Assembly: GCA_023436305.1 (NCBI GenBank)
Contig: JAEZJQ010000108.1
Location: 1-64,000, forward strand
Reading direction: 5' to 3'
Source of the DNA: Bacillota bacterium
Lineage (GTDB): Bacteria > Bacillota > UBA4882 > UBA8346
DNA: 64,000 nucleotides
The stretch's first letter is position 1. Each line of letters begins with the position of its first letter. The translations under genes were made by a program, and so were the position numbers. Of this stretch, positions 44,066-54,001 are shown one piece after another. The notes under the pieces are model-generated. The model made no database searches and was not told the origin of the DNA. It saw only the letters and a list, made by a program, of their open reading frames with translations.

Positions 44066-44893
44066 TTACAATCTATTAATCCATTGTAATATATACTCAA
44101 ACACCCTTTGTTTTTCGATATCATTCAATAATGTGTGATAACTTTTTAGAAAAAAATGGATTTGTTTGTCTACAGACTGAATTTTTTTATATATTAGATT
44201 TGCACCTTTAGGATGAACGATCCGATCTTTTTTGCTTTGTAAAATGAACACAGGTATCATAATTTTTCCGCAGTATTTCTTGATTCTTTTCTGAGCTTCC
44301 CACATTAATCTTCCAAAATGGAGTGGTATCTCTATTTTACAAAGCGGATCTCCGCCAATTTTTTCTATAAATCCTTTATCGACAGTCATTTTATTGATTG
44401 GATACGGTGAAACAAAATTCTTCGTTGATTTTTTGATGATACCAACAATAATTTTCCATAGAAATGGGAATGATACACAGGGAATAATCGCCGGAGAAAC
44501 TAAAATAAGACCATCGAGTTTATCCTCATATAAAATAGCATAATTTAAACCGACAATACCTCCCATACTCTCGCCAATAATATAAATAGGTTTATCCCGG
44601 TAATTAACTTTAATAATATTCCGTAAACAGTTGATGTCATCGGCGAATTGGCTGAAGGTTAATAACCGTTCCAAATTAAAAGTGGAATTGCCAAATCCCC
44701 GGAGATCAATTCCGTATACTCCAATATTATTTTGCGCCAAAAAGATGGCCATATCTTCGTAATAAGCGTTGTAAGATCCGATTCCATGAATCACCAAAAC
44801 AATCGCCCTGATTTGCGCGGGAATCCAGGATCTATATTTGATTTGAACCTTATCATTGGTAATAAACTCATTTTGAGATCTTTTCAATGTCAT
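44066..44893 (-). CDS. Alpha/beta hydrolase, lysophospholipase-like
   Basis: 275-residue serine hydrolase: oxyanion motif VIHGIGSYNAYYEDMA near 34-49, GIDLRGFGNS near 61, nucleophile GESMGG with Ser109, and SKKDRIVHPKGA and KSYHTLLNDIEKQRVFE supplying Asp and His. This is the monoacylglycerol-lipase/PldB group. Last gene of the biosynthetic operon, 58 bases after the metallo-beta-lactamase-fold gene. Likely an acyl-ester editing or release enzyme of the pathway (inference). Confidence 0.85.
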   Translation of the reverse strand: MTLKRSQNEFITNDKVQIKYRSWIPAQIRAIVLVIHGIGSYNAYYEDMAIFLAQNNIGVYGIDLRGFGNSTFNLERLLTFSQFADDINCLRNIIKVNYRDKPIYIIGESMGGIVGLNYAILYEDKLDGLILVSPAIIPCVSFPFLWKIIVGIIKKSTKNFVSPYPINKMTVDKGFIEKIGGDPLCKIEIPLHFGRLMWEAQKRIKKYCGKIMIPVFILQSKKDRIVHPKGANLIYKKIQSVDKQIHFFLKSYHTLLNDIEKQRVFEYILQWINRL

Positions 44894-44951
44894 ATAAAGG
44901 AAAAAAGTCCTTTCAAAAAAGTAAAATCAAGGTTTACTCATATACCTATAA

Positions 44952-45731
44952 TTAATTACAAATGAATTGAATATCATGTCCCGGGGTAATCATATTCCCT
45001 TTTACCAAAATATCAGTCAAAACTTTCCCATAATTTTGCTTATCTTCGGTAAGCATCGGCAGTTCCCCGGTATTCCCGGTTTGGTAAGGGATTATATCAC
45101 CTACCAATAAATGGTTCATCCCATTTCCATCTAAAAAATTTAGAATTAAGTCCCCTTTGGTATGAGCAGATCGCTTGATAACTTTCAAGTCGTCAAATAA
45201 ATTCATTTCATGACCTTCAATAATGGTAACCCGACCTTCATGGTAACGATTAAGAATCTCAACCCATAATGACTTATTACGATAAACAATATTCGCCATC
45301 GCTCTTATTTTGGAAATACTATATGCGATATCATCAATAACTTCATGAGACATTAAATTGTTGATGATATAATTCTTTAAATAATCAACCTGGGGTAATG
45401 CGGATTCTTCAGCTTCTTTAATCCCTTTAACGGCCCTTTTAATCATTTCGAAAGATTCCAGGGATAAAATCAACTGGGCGTTCGGAAATAAACTCAATGA
45501 ACCGCAATGATCAATATGCCAATGAGAGAAAATGATAAAATCAATATGGTTTGGTGTTAAGTAGTTATCTGTTAACCGGTTCATCAACAAATCTTGATCA
45601 TAAGAGAATCCCGAATCAAATAAAATTCTTTTATTTTGGCTTGCAATAGTTATTAAAGAAACCGTGGTATGGAATTGCGGATATTTTGCACCTTCAATCA
45701 ATATTCTTAGCTCCGGACAATTTTTGCACAT
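44952..45731 (-). CDS. Metallo-beta-lactamase-fold hydrolase
   Basis: 259 residues with the metal motif SHWHIDHCG (H70, H72, D74, H75), IEGHEMNLFDDLKVIKRSAHTKGDL with a later His, and GDIIPYQTG with the bridging Asp. It starts at ATG 45731 (MCKNC) after GGAG. In type II polyketide systems a fold member often acts as an ACP thioesterase or cyclase. That role fits the neighbours but is inferred. Confidence 0.85.
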   Translation of the reverse strand: MCKNCPELRILIEGAKYPQFHTTVSLITIASQNKRILFDSGFSYDQDLLMNRLTDNYLTPNHIDFIIFSHWHIDHCGSLSLFPNAQLILSLESFEMIKRAVKGIKEAEESALPQVDYLKNYIINNLMSHEVIDDIAYSISKIRAMANIVYRNKSLWVEILNRYHEGRVTIIEGHEMNLFDDLKVIKRSAHTKGDLILNFLDGNGMNHLLVGDIIPYQTGNTGELPMLTEDKQNYGKVLTDILVKGNMITPGHDIQFICN

Positions 45732-45759
45732 CAAAAAACTCCATTCTTAATAAATATTT

Positions 45760-46989
45760 TCAGTGTTTTTCATATTTCCCCACGACCAGACAAGTATTAT
45801 TGCCACCAAATCCAAAGGAATTAGATAGCCCTACCTTAATTGGTTTAGAAATTGATTCCTCAATTACAAAATTTACCTCGTCATCAATGAGATCTTCTTT
45901 TTTTACATTAATCGTGGGTGAAATAAATTGATGATGGATTTGTAAAACAGTAGCCACTGCCTCCATTGAACCGGCTGCTGCTAAAAGATGCCCAAACTGC
46001 GACTTATTTGAATTTACGTATACATTACTCAAATGTTCGCCGAATAGGTTTTTGATTGCTTTAACTTCGGTAGAATCATTCGTGGGTGTTCCGGTGCCAT
46101 GAGTATTAATATAATTAATATCTTTTTTATGGATATTACTATTATTGATAGCACTTTCCATCACATTCACCGCACCCTGTCCGGTGGGATCAGGGGCAGT
46201 TATATGATGCGCATCATTGGAAATTGCATATCCAAGGATCTCAGCATAAATCGGGGCATTTCTTTGAATGGCGGCTTTCAAATCTTCAAGAATTAAAACC
46301 CCTGCCCCTTCGGCCAGAATGGTACCCGCCCTATTCTTGGAAAATGGCCGGCAAGATTCCTGATCTAATGCTTGTAATGCATTAAAGCCACCATGAACCA
46401 AACTGGTAAAACAGTCTGTCCCACCAACAATGGCCATATCGATGATGCCTTTTTTGATTAAGTCGAACCCGATACCGATGGAATTTCCGCCACTGGCGCA
46501 AGCTGTGGAAACAGTAGTCCCGATACCACAAACTCCTAACATTCTGGATAAAAATGTATGAATATTACCTACCCCATACATTAATAATTTGGGGTCCGGA
46601 TTTTCATTGTTGCGGATACTGCGAATATAGTACTCTACAAAATTATTCCCGGCAAGGGAGGCTCCCATATTGATACTTACCCGGTTTTTATCATATTTGG
46701 TTAAATCAATTTGGGCATCCGATAAAGCCTGTAAAACAGCATATAATGCAAACATAAAACTGTGTTCATTTAATTCCAAACCGTCGCTATTCTTTAGGAA
46801 ATCCTTATCAATGCAATTAATATTAAATTCTTCCACCAAGCAACCCAGTTTTGATTTTACATTGGAAACATCAAAATAGGTAACATTATCGATGCCGGAT
46901 TTCCCGCTTTTCAAAGCTTGGGTAAATTCTTCTTTTCCAATTCCTATCGGTGAGACCACACCAATTCCGGTGACCACGATTTTTTTCAA
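45760..46989 (-). CDS. Beta-ketoacyl-ACP synthase, catalytic (KS-alpha, FabF-like)
   Basis: Condensing enzyme of 409 residues. Catalytic Cys164 in VSTACASGG, His297 in NTHGTGTPTND, Lys329 and His334 in NKSQFGHLLAAAG. I start at TTG 46989 (KKIVVTGIGVVSP), with GGTG 8 bases upstream. A longer frame to 47133 would overlap the previous gene by over 100 bases. It directly follows a KS-like gene lacking the active-site residues, the KS-alpha/chain-length-factor layout of type II polyketide systems, although here in the order CLF then KS. Confidence 0.92.
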   Translation of the reverse strand: MKKIVVTGIGVVSPIGIGKEEFTQALKSGKSGIDNVTYFDVSNVKSKLGCLVEEFNINCIDKDFLKNSDGLELNEHSFMFALYAVLQALSDAQIDLTKYDKNRVSINMGASLAGNNFVEYYIRSIRNNENPDPKLLMYGVGNIHTFLSRMLGVCGIGTTVSTACASGGNSIGIGFDLIKKGIIDMAIVGGTDCFTSLVHGGFNALQALDQESCRPFSKNRAGTILAEGAGVLILEDLKAAIQRNAPIYAEILGYAISNDAHHITAPDPTGQGAVNVMESAINNSNIHKKDINYINTHGTGTPTNDSTEVKAIKNLFGEHLSNVYVNSNKSQFGHLLAAAGSMEAVATVLQIHHQFISPTINVKKEDLIDDEVNFVIEESISKPIKVGLSNSFGFGGNNTCLVVGKYEKH

Positions 46990-47014
46990 GATACAATCAC
47001 CATCCCAGACGAAA

Positions 47015-48190
47015 CTATTTTTTAAGCAGATACGCAGAAACCAAACCATTTGGGAGATAAGCGCCAATGATTCCATAGTCGAATTCACGGGAAACACCAT
47101 TATGGGAAACCTTTTTAAGCCCGTGATCTTCAACTACATTACTTGTTAACATATTATTTTTCAGGGTTAATGCTCCGGCAATGATATTAAAGACCGTGGA
47201 CGGGGCAAAAGACTCTCCAATACAATTCTTAATACTAGTTAATATGGGGCGATTAGGCTCATCAAATACCCGCTTAAAAACACTTAATTCGGTGGCGTCA
47301 ATTGCGGTACCGTTAGCAATACCGTACATAAATCCATTTTTATCCAACTGATTCCTACTTAACATTTTCCGGATCACGTATTCTAAAGCATCCCCCGAGA
47401 TTTCCCTATATTGATTAAATGATGGTTTCGTTTGAATATCCATCGTTACTTCTATATCACATAACTCACCATAAATATCTGCGCCTCTTTGTTGCGCGGC
47501 ATCCTCCCGTTCCAATACAATAGCCCCCCAGCCTTCACTGAAGATAAACCCTTGGTCGTCCTGATAAATCGATGGGTTAATTTCTCCATTACGGGATTTT
47601 CGTAAAAAGCCTAAACCCATAAAAGCTTTAACATACAACTCATCTACCTCGTCGCCGAAAACTACGATAATTGCATCCGCTTTACCTTCTGTAAGCAATA
47701 GATGCGCGTAAAATATCGCGTCGCTCCCCACCAATGCCGTACTGACCCCTTGCAGACCAAAAGTCCGCGAAATTGCGCCAAGCGGGGCGTTGAAGGTGGT
47801 CATTGGAAACCAGAAAGGACTAACACAATTTAACCCTTTGGTTACGATATTCGTAATCTCATTCTTATTGGTTTCAAAATTCCCATGATAGGTGGAGAAT
47901 ATCCCACCGATTCGATGTTTATTATCATCGGTTACCGTAAGTTGAGCATCATTTAGGGCAATTTTAGCAGCCACGGTAGAAAGCAAGCACATTCGATCCA
48001 TTTTGCGGGATACCCAGGGGGAGATATAACTTGAAAAATCAGTTTCCTTCACTCTACCCAAAACTACTTTCTGCAGCTCCAGGGTATGTAATTCAAAATT
48101 TCCCGCACCGTTTAAAATATGATCCCACCATATATCCTTACCGATTCCCAGTGGGGATACGACTCCAACTCCCGTGATCACTACATTCAT
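47015..48190 (-). CDS. Ketosynthase-like chain-length-factor homologue
   Basis: 391-residue thiolase-fold protein with the FabF frame (VVITGVGVVSPLGIGKD). All three catalytic positions are lost: the Cys motif is STALVGS (Leu153), the HGTGT motif is NGTAID, and the KxxxGH region is KNCIGES. It pairs with the active KS encoded 25 bases downstream and probably sets chain length. Start overlaps the dehydratase stop by 4 bases (ATGA). Confidence 0.85.
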   Translation of the reverse strand: MNVVITGVGVVSPLGIGKDIWWDHILNGAGNFELHTLELQKVVLGRVKETDFSSYISPWVSRKMDRMCLLSTVAAKIALNDAQLTVTDDNKHRIGGIFSTYHGNFETNKNEITNIVTKGLNCVSPFWFPMTTFNAPLGAISRTFGLQGVSTALVGSDAIFYAHLLLTEGKADAIIVVFGDEVDELYVKAFMGLGFLRKSRNGEINPSIYQDDQGFIFSEGWGAIVLEREDAAQQRGADIYGELCDIEVTMDIQTKPSFNQYREISGDALEYVIRKMLSRNQLDKNGFMYGIANGTAIDATELSVFKRVFDEPNRPILTSIKNCIGESFAPSTVFNIIAGALTLKNNMLTSNVVEDHGLKKVSHNGVSREFDYGIIGAYLPNGLVSAYLLKK

Positions 48191-48651
48191 TTCTTTTCCA
48201 CCTTTTCAAAAGAATAAATGATCTCCGCTTCCGCAACTTTTACATTATCCTCAATGGTGGCCGAGCCTTTAATCTTGCCAATGTTACCAAACTTGGCGAT
48301 CTTCACCGTTTCAAATTTGATGGTTACCCCGGGACTTACTTTTTTAAAAAATCTTACCCTTTCATACCCGGCAATAAAACCAATCGTCCGTGACGCGGGT
48401 GTTTCGGCATCTGTTTTTAGAAAATCGTGATAAAAACACATTCCACCGACCTGGCTCATGGTTTCAATGATTACAATACCGGGCAATACTGGATATTCGG
48501 GAAAGTGCCCCATAAACCATAGCTCGCTAATCGTAACATACTTAAAACCGATACAATGGCCATCATCATGTAATTCGATAGAATCCACCATCAACATGGG
48601 ATAGCGGTGCGGGTAAATTTGTAGAATATCGTTAATTTGAAATACTTTCAT
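48187..48651 (-). CDS. FabZ-like 3-hydroxyacyl-ACP dehydratase
   Basis: 154-residue hotdog protein. HRYPMLMVDSIELHDDG opens the fold. GHFPEYPVLPGIVIIETMSQ holds the catalytic His49 and Glu63. Slightly longer than housekeeping FabZ, with its own C-terminal strand set. It would introduce a double bond after keto reduction by the operon's FabG-like enzyme. ATGA overlap with the downstream KS-like gene. Confidence 0.9.
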   Translation of the reverse strand: MKVFQINDILQIYPHRYPMLMVDSIELHDDGHCIGFKYVTISELWFMGHFPEYPVLPGIVIIETMSQVGGMCFYHDFLKTDAETPASRTIGFIAGYERVRFFKKVSPGVTIKFETVKIAKFGNIGKIKGSATIEDNVKVAEAEIIYSFEKVEKK

Positions 48652-48767
48652 GAAACTCCCTCGATTATCGCAAATTTTCTTAGGTAAAATCTATAAAAGA
48701 TCTATGCCGAGGGTTCACTATCATTCTTAGTTTTACATAAAAATTTGGTTGTATTTTAAATTATATA

Positions 48768-50270
48768 TTACGAAACAGTTGTCATAAAAACTTTATGATC
48801 ATTTTTACAGATTACCTGGATAATATTCCGCCCTGACAAGGCAACCGTTGGTACTCCTCCGCCCGGTTCAACCCATTGGCCGATCATATAAAAATTACGA
48901 AGTCCGGGAAGCGTCTTCTTCATCTTCATGCTGAAGCTTTTCGGAGTCATCAGCCAGCCTTCATAGCTACCCTTGCGGTTTGCAGTATAACGATAACAAG
49001 TAATGGGCGTTGCTACATCATACACCTCGACTTGTTGCTCTAAACCCGGAAACCGTTTACTCAAAAGCGCGATTATGGTTGCAGCGATTTCCTCTTTTTG
49101 GGCTTTATATAAGGCCTCGTCTTTATATAAAGATTCCCAGAATTCATAATTTGATAATAAAACTACTTTCATAACCGTCTCCCCGGCAGGAGCCAGTGTA
49201 GGATCGAAATTATAAACATGAACCCCTAAACGGCGGTATTCTCTATCAGCAATTATTACTGATTGCTCCAGCGGAAAATTTAATCCTAATACCGATGCTG
49301 AAAGATCATTAAAGGTCCGGTTCACACCAATTGACACATGGATTAAAGGGTCGAATAACGCAAGATTTTTATAATTATTTTTAATCTTTCCATTTAAATA
49401 TTTCCCATCTAACATATTAATTATCGTTGAATACCCATCTGCGGCAGAGATAACATAATCGGCATAATATTCGGTTCCGTCCTCCAGTTTAATTCCAATG
49501 GCTTGATTATTTTTCACCAAAACTTTATTAACTTTCGATTTGTAATGAATCTTCCCACCAAGTTCCAGATATCGCTTTTCAATGGATTGGGCAAATGATA
49601 GTGAACCCCCTTCCGGATGCCCGGAAATTTTTTGATTGGCCCAACCCAGGAGTAATAATAACGAAATCATACAAAGATCCGGAACCCAGAATTCAGTAAA
49701 AGCTTCCCGTAACACCGGATTCTTAAATTGTCCGGCAAAATCTTTGACTGTTAATTTGCCCCATTTCATCAACGATTTAAAAACAGGCATCATCTTGAAG
49801 ATAAACTCCATATTTTCTCTGGGGGTGAATAATTCAGGCGCTTTATCAGTCGGTATCTCGAACAATGATACTTCATTGATACCTTGAATAAAATCTTCAA
49901 TTAATTCCTTGTCCTCCGGTGCGATTTCTTTCATATGAGATTCTAGCTTGGCCGTATCGGTATATAAAACAAATTTTTTCCCATTACCGATTTCGTAGCT
50001 TCCTAAGTCTTCATAATAAATTATGCGCCGGTTTTGAACGGCACCCAGTTCACTCCATATTTTATAAAATGCCGAACGCGGTTCAGTCCCGCCCACCCAA
50101 TGAATGCCGCCATCAAAGGTATATCCTTTACGTTTCCAACTGGTACAAACTCCTCCCGGAAGAGAATGCATTTCAAAAAGATCAGTTTGATAACCATTCA
50201 TTCTACCGTAACAACCGGCCGCTAGTCCGGAAATTCCCGCACCGATAATAATAATTGATTTGTTCGCCAT
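48768..50270 (-). CDS. CrtI-like FAD-dependent oxidoreductase (copy 1)
   Basis: 500 residues of the phytoene desaturase/retinol saturase group. Dinucleotide motif IIIIGAGISGLAAGCYGRMNG at 5-25, FEMHSLPGGVCTSW with the second FAD contact, and the C-terminal FYMIGQWVEPGGGVPTVALSGRNI that closes the FAD site. Desaturases and saturases of this family act on long unsaturated chains. Clearly paralogous to the gene 20 bases upstream, which suggests two successive desaturation, saturation or isomerisation steps. Confidence 0.87.
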   Translation of the reverse strand: MANKSIIIIGAGISGLAAGCYGRMNGYQTDLFEMHSLPGGVCTSWKRKGYTFDGGIHWVGGTEPRSAFYKIWSELGAVQNRRIIYYEDLGSYEIGNGKKFVLYTDTAKLESHMKEIAPEDKELIEDFIQGINEVSLFEIPTDKAPELFTPRENMEFIFKMMPVFKSLMKWGKLTVKDFAGQFKNPVLREAFTEFWVPDLCMISLLLLLGWANQKISGHPEGGSLSFAQSIEKRYLELGGKIHYKSKVNKVLVKNNQAIGIKLEDGTEYYADYVISAADGYSTIINMLDGKYLNGKIKNNYKNLALFDPLIHVSIGVNRTFNDLSASVLGLNFPLEQSVIIADREYRRLGVHVYNFDPTLAPAGETVMKVVLLSNYEFWESLYKDEALYKAQKEEIAATIIALLSKRFPGLEQQVEVYDVATPITCYRYTANRKGSYEGWLMTPKSFSMKMKKTLPGLRNFYMIGQWVEPGGGVPTVALSGRNIIQVICKNDHKVFMTTVS

Positions 50271-50290
50271 TTTGATCTTTCCCTCCCTAA

Positions 50291-51796
50291 TTAGGACGGA
50301 ATCGTAACATTAAACTTTTTACGGTCTTTTTTACAAAATATTTGAATCAAATTTCTCCCTGACACTGCGGCAGCCGGTAATCCGCCGCCCATTTCAACCC
50401 AATGTCCAATCATATGGAAGTTCTTTAATCCCGGCAAAATCTTCCGGATTTTGATCCGTTGTGTATCGGGAGTTATCATCCAGCCTTCATATCCAGCTTG
50501 CCAAATACCCGTATAACGGTTAAATGTAAGCGGAGTGGCTACGTCCTGCATCACAATATTGGCGGCTATTCCCGGAAAACGTTTGTCCAACGCTGAAATC
50601 ACTTGAGCGGTTATGGCTTCTTTTTCTTTTTTATATCGTTCCGGGTCTTTGCCTAACTCAACCCAAACGTTGTAATCGGAATGTATCATGCACTCAATTA
50701 AAGTATGGCCTTGGGGAGCGGTGGAATTATCAAAATTATAAATGAGCGCGGTTAGGTGAGCGACTCTCTCATTAGCAACTGTAATAGGTTCGGTGAGTGG
50801 GAAATTAATTCCTAATATCCGCTGGGTAATATCGTTAAACGTTTTTTTCACTCCTAACGCCACATGAATTGGCGGCGGGAATGGGTGGAGTTTATCGTAA
50901 TAGTTACAAATCTCTTTGGATACATACTTTTGATCGACCATCTCAAAAATGGTTGAATGACCATCTGCCGCCGAAATAATGTAATCCGCAAAATATTCGC
51001 TTCCATCTGCCAGCCGAACTCCAACCGCCTGATCATTTTTAACGATTATTTTAGCCACCTTGGAATTAAATTTAATCTTCCCGCCTAAATCGTAATATCT
51101 ATTTTCAATAGCCTTCGCAAAATAATATGGACCCCCTAATGGATAACCGGCTGCTTGCATATTTGTCCAGCCAAAAGTTAAGAATAAAAAGATCATCGAA
51201 AGTTGAGGGAGCCAAAAGTTAGGAATTGCTTCCCGTAAAAACTGGTTTTTAAAACGTAAAGCAAAATCCTGAATCGTTACCTCCCGCCATTTATTCATGA
51301 TTTTCATCACTGGCAAAAACGTAAACAGTAATTTCATACCGTCAATGGCACCATACATTTCCGGCGCTTTCAGGACCGGCATATCATGTTTGCAGAAAAC
51401 CCGCAAATCCTTCATGAGATCCGCAACAATATCCTTATCTTCCGGAGATATCTCCAATAAATGTTGTTCCAGCCGGTCGATATCGGAATACAATATTAAT
51501 TTCTGGTTGTTGGGTCCCTCGATGCACATCAACTCTTCGGGGAAAAAAACTTGTCGTCTTTGTAAAGCGCCCAGTTCGTGCCAAATTTTATAAAAACTTA
51601 ATTTAGGTCCGGCCCCAACCAACCAATGCAGCCCACCGTTGATAATAAATCCATTCCGTTCCCAACCAGTACATAATCCACCGGCCAAATCGTGCATTTC
51701 AAAAATTTGGCTTTCATAGCCGTTCATTTGCGCGTAGCACCCGGCCGATAAACCCGCGAGTCCCGCGCCGATAATAATAATTGATTTATTTGGCAT
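50291..51796 (-). CDS. CrtI-like FAD-dependent oxidoreductase (copy 2)
   Basis: 501 residues, colinear with copy 1 throughout: IIIIGAGLAGLSAGCYAQMNG, FEMHDLAGGLCTGWERNG, and the end FHMIGHWVEMGGGLPAAAVSGRNL. A hydrophobic central segment (LPQLSMIFLFLTFGW) may bind the acyl chain or membrane. In the same operon, between the BtrH-like genes and copy 1. Substrate unknown; the ACP-bound polyene or its product is likely. Confidence 0.87.
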   Translation of the reverse strand: MPNKSIIIIGAGLAGLSAGCYAQMNGYESQIFEMHDLAGGLCTGWERNGFIINGGLHWLVGAGPKLSFYKIWHELGALQRRQVFFPEELMCIEGPNNQKLILYSDIDRLEQHLLEISPEDKDIVADLMKDLRVFCKHDMPVLKAPEMYGAIDGMKLLFTFLPVMKIMNKWREVTIQDFALRFKNQFLREAIPNFWLPQLSMIFLFLTFGWTNMQAAGYPLGGPYYFAKAIENRYYDLGGKIKFNSKVAKIIVKNDQAVGVRLADGSEYFADYIISAADGHSTIFEMVDQKYVSKEICNYYDKLHPFPPPIHVALGVKKTFNDITQRILGINFPLTEPITVANERVAHLTALIYNFDNSTAPQGHTLIECMIHSDYNVWVELGKDPERYKKEKEAITAQVISALDKRFPGIAANIVMQDVATPLTFNRYTGIWQAGYEGWMITPDTQRIKIRKILPGLKNFHMIGHWVEMGGGLPAAAVSGRNLIQIFCKKDRKKFNVTIPS

Positions 51797-51813
51797 TCGT
51801 TTTCACCCTTTCT

Positions 51814-52899
51814 TTATATTTCGTCAAGAATATCAATCGCTTGGTTTTCTTGCTCTAATAATTTTGTAAAATCAACTTTGGCTTTATCAATGATTTTACT
51901 ATCTATATTTTCCCTGGTATTCCATAAAAAACTAATAATCTCTTTCCATTTTGCTGCAAGCTTTTGATAGCTTTGGATAATCTTATTTAACTTGGTAACC
52001 TTTACTTCATTATCCCCAATCAAAGCTAATTTTGAATTTAAGAATTTGGCAAAAGTATTTCGATGTAATCCTTTCCAATACATATTATCGAGATCCTTAG
52101 TAATACTTAATGAAAATTCCCGGTTTGGAAACGGCAACCCTAAATTCATTTCTAAATCATTAGTAAACTTGCTTAATCCCTCCAAACCGTGAGCGTATTT
52201 AATATTAAACTCGCCTGATAACTTGGAACGCATATTAAAAATAATTTTTTGTAAAGAAATTCTTACCAATTCCTTTTCGATTTGCTGAAAATCAACCGGG
52301 TTAAACTGCGGCAAAATTATGTACTCATAATAACATTTATTGGTATTCCCATATTCAAATTTAGGCATCGACCACATCTTGCAAAAATCAGCCTCGGGTA
52401 CCTTAAGTATTTGTCCACTCAGATGATCACCGCATAAAACATTGCCATTATCAATCCCCACGACAATCATTTCATGGGGGTAGGCATTGAAAATATGATT
52501 CTTGTCCCAAACCGCTAAATTATCCCCAACAGTCTTCCTGACTACTGGATTTGGATAAAAATTAATAATATCTTTGAAGTTAATTTCCACAATTACCGGT
52601 ATTTTATATTGATTGGTTAACAATGCTAAATCATTTAAATTTCCGTTATACTCGCAATACCATTCTCCGGATAGAAGGTAATGAATATTTTTTAACATAT
52701 TGGTGACTTTCCCAAATAAGGAGAAAAAGCTTTTCTCATTTTTTTCGTAAACTGCGTAAATAAAATATAAAGCGCTACTAAAACCAAAGATCTCTTCTTC
52801 AGTAAAATGATAGCCGAAATAATTCAGGAGCGTCATATCGGCAAAGTAGCGGCATTCCATGGTCGGTTTAAAGAAATTGGTATTGAGAGTGATCATCAT
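51814..52899 (-). CDS. BtrH-like acyltransferase paralogue A
   Basis: 361 residues related to BtrH (butirosin) N-terminal-domain proteins plus a DUF4872-like C-terminal region. The active-site block reads MECRYFADMTLLNYFGYHFTEEEIFGFSSALYFIY: Cys16 is kept, but the usual HC.TT is altered. YPHEMIVVGIDNGNVLCGDHLSG keeps the later His. BtrH moves an acyl group from ACP to an amine. Helical C-terminal part (about 225-361). Confidence 0.7.
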   Translation of the reverse strand: MMITLNTNFFKPTMECRYFADMTLLNYFGYHFTEEEIFGFSSALYFIYAVYEKNEKSFFSLFGKVTNMLKNIHYLLSGEWYCEYNGNLNDLALLTNQYKIPVIVEINFKDIINFYPNPVVRKTVGDNLAVWDKNHIFNAYPHEMIVVGIDNGNVLCGDHLSGQILKVPEADFCKMWSMPKFEYGNTNKCYYEYIILPQFNPVDFQQIEKELVRISLQKIIFNMRSKLSGEFNIKYAHGLEGLSKFTNDLEMNLGLPFPNREFSLSITKDLDNMYWKGLHRNTFAKFLNSKLALIGDNEVKVTKLNKIIQSYQKLAAKWKEIISFLWNTRENIDSKIIDKAKVDFTKLLEQENQAIDILDEI

Positions 52900-52907
52900 A
52901 TACCTCT

Positions 52908-53957
52908 CTAAAATTTAATTGCGTTATATAAGTTCAGCGCTAACCGTTTTTCCTCGTCAATGATTTCCTTGAGTAACAATTGATCCGGATGCTCAACGGA
53001 AGATCGCGCCGTGGCTAGCTTATACTCTAAAATTTTAATAAATTCTTTCCAGCGGTTGGCGAGACCCAAATAATCTTTCCCAATGTTTTCTAACTCCGAT
53101 TTTCCTAGTATTGGGGTAATTTTTAATAAAAATCGTCCATAGATCCGCCGAAAATTACCGCCTCCAGTTCCAATTTTCTCTAATGGATAATAAATCATTG
53201 AAATCGTATTTCGAAAGACTTCATGGTCCCGGCATTCACTTAACTGCACAAAGTCCCGGTAAAAACTATCCATTCCTTTTAACCCTGAAAAACTATTTAC
53301 CGGGTTATAAGGATGAATTAACTCATGGATATTGCAGAGAATGGCATACCTTATAATCTCTTTGAAAGCTTGATTATCAATTCCGGTATTGTATAAATTG
53401 ACCTCATAAAAATAATTATATAAAGGAAAAGGTTTGATTCGCTCCGCGGCCCAAGCTGTTTTAAAGATACTGGAATCAATTTTTAATACCGGCCACAAAT
53501 GATCCTTTAACCATAAATAAAGACCACCTTGATACTCCTCATAACCAACAATTAATACATGATGTTCGCTAAACGGATAATACTGCATGAGTTTCAATAA
53601 ATTGTTGCTGATATAACTCAAACAATTCATATCCGTAACGACGATTACCGGCACACTATGATGTAGTCTATCAATAATCTTTTGTAATTGATGGGAATAA
53701 TCACCGCCGTTGATTCTCGGAAAAAAACCGAAGTTTTTCAAAGTATTGTCGATTAAGCTGTTACCCCGTCCTGAGATATAAGGATAGGGATAATCCTTAT
53801 ATCTAAAATAGACAAATCCTAATCCTTTTCCGACACCGAAAATCAGATCTTCATCCAAATCCAATCCAAAATAACTTAATAAATTCATCGTCGCCGTCGT
53901 CGAACAATGAACCCCAAGTTTCCATTTAAACTCAATTTGACAACCGTTAGATATCAT
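52908..53957 (-). CDS. BtrH-like acyltransferase paralogue B (intact active site)
   Basis: 349 residues. The BtrH block is canonical: VHCSTTATMNLLSYFGLDLDEDLIFGVGKGLGFVYF (His17, Cys18), then SEHHVLIVGYEEYQGGLYLWLKDH for the second catalytic region, then a DUF4872-like helical domain. The start at 53957 (MISNG) places the motif at the usual distance; the frame is open to 54035, but that start overlaps the preceding gene and has no ribosome site. The likely active member of the trio, transferring the ACP-bound chain to an amine or alcohol. Confidence 0.78.
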   Translation of the reverse strand: MISNGCQIEFKWKLGVHCSTTATMNLLSYFGLDLDEDLIFGVGKGLGFVYFRYKDYPYPYISGRGNSLIDNTLKNFGFFPRINGGDYSHQLQKIIDRLHHSVPVIVVTDMNCLSYISNNLLKLMQYYPFSEHHVLIVGYEEYQGGLYLWLKDHLWPVLKIDSSIFKTAWAAERIKPFPLYNYFYEVNLYNTGIDNQAFKEIIRYAILCNIHELIHPYNPVNSFSGLKGMDSFYRDFVQLSECRDHEVFRNTISMIYYPLEKIGTGGGNFRRIYGRFLLKITPILGKSELENIGKDYLGLANRWKEFIKILEYKLATARSSVEHPDQLLLKEIIDEEKRLALNLYNAIKF

Positions 53958-54001
53958 GATAACACAGACTCTTCTTTGCTTTTTAATCTCTCGAATATGC
54001 T

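Noticed and set aside
46990..47133. Longer N terminus for the catalytic ketosynthase
   Set aside because: It would overlap the previous gene by more than 100 bases and the family start (KKIVVTGIG) lies at TTG 46989.
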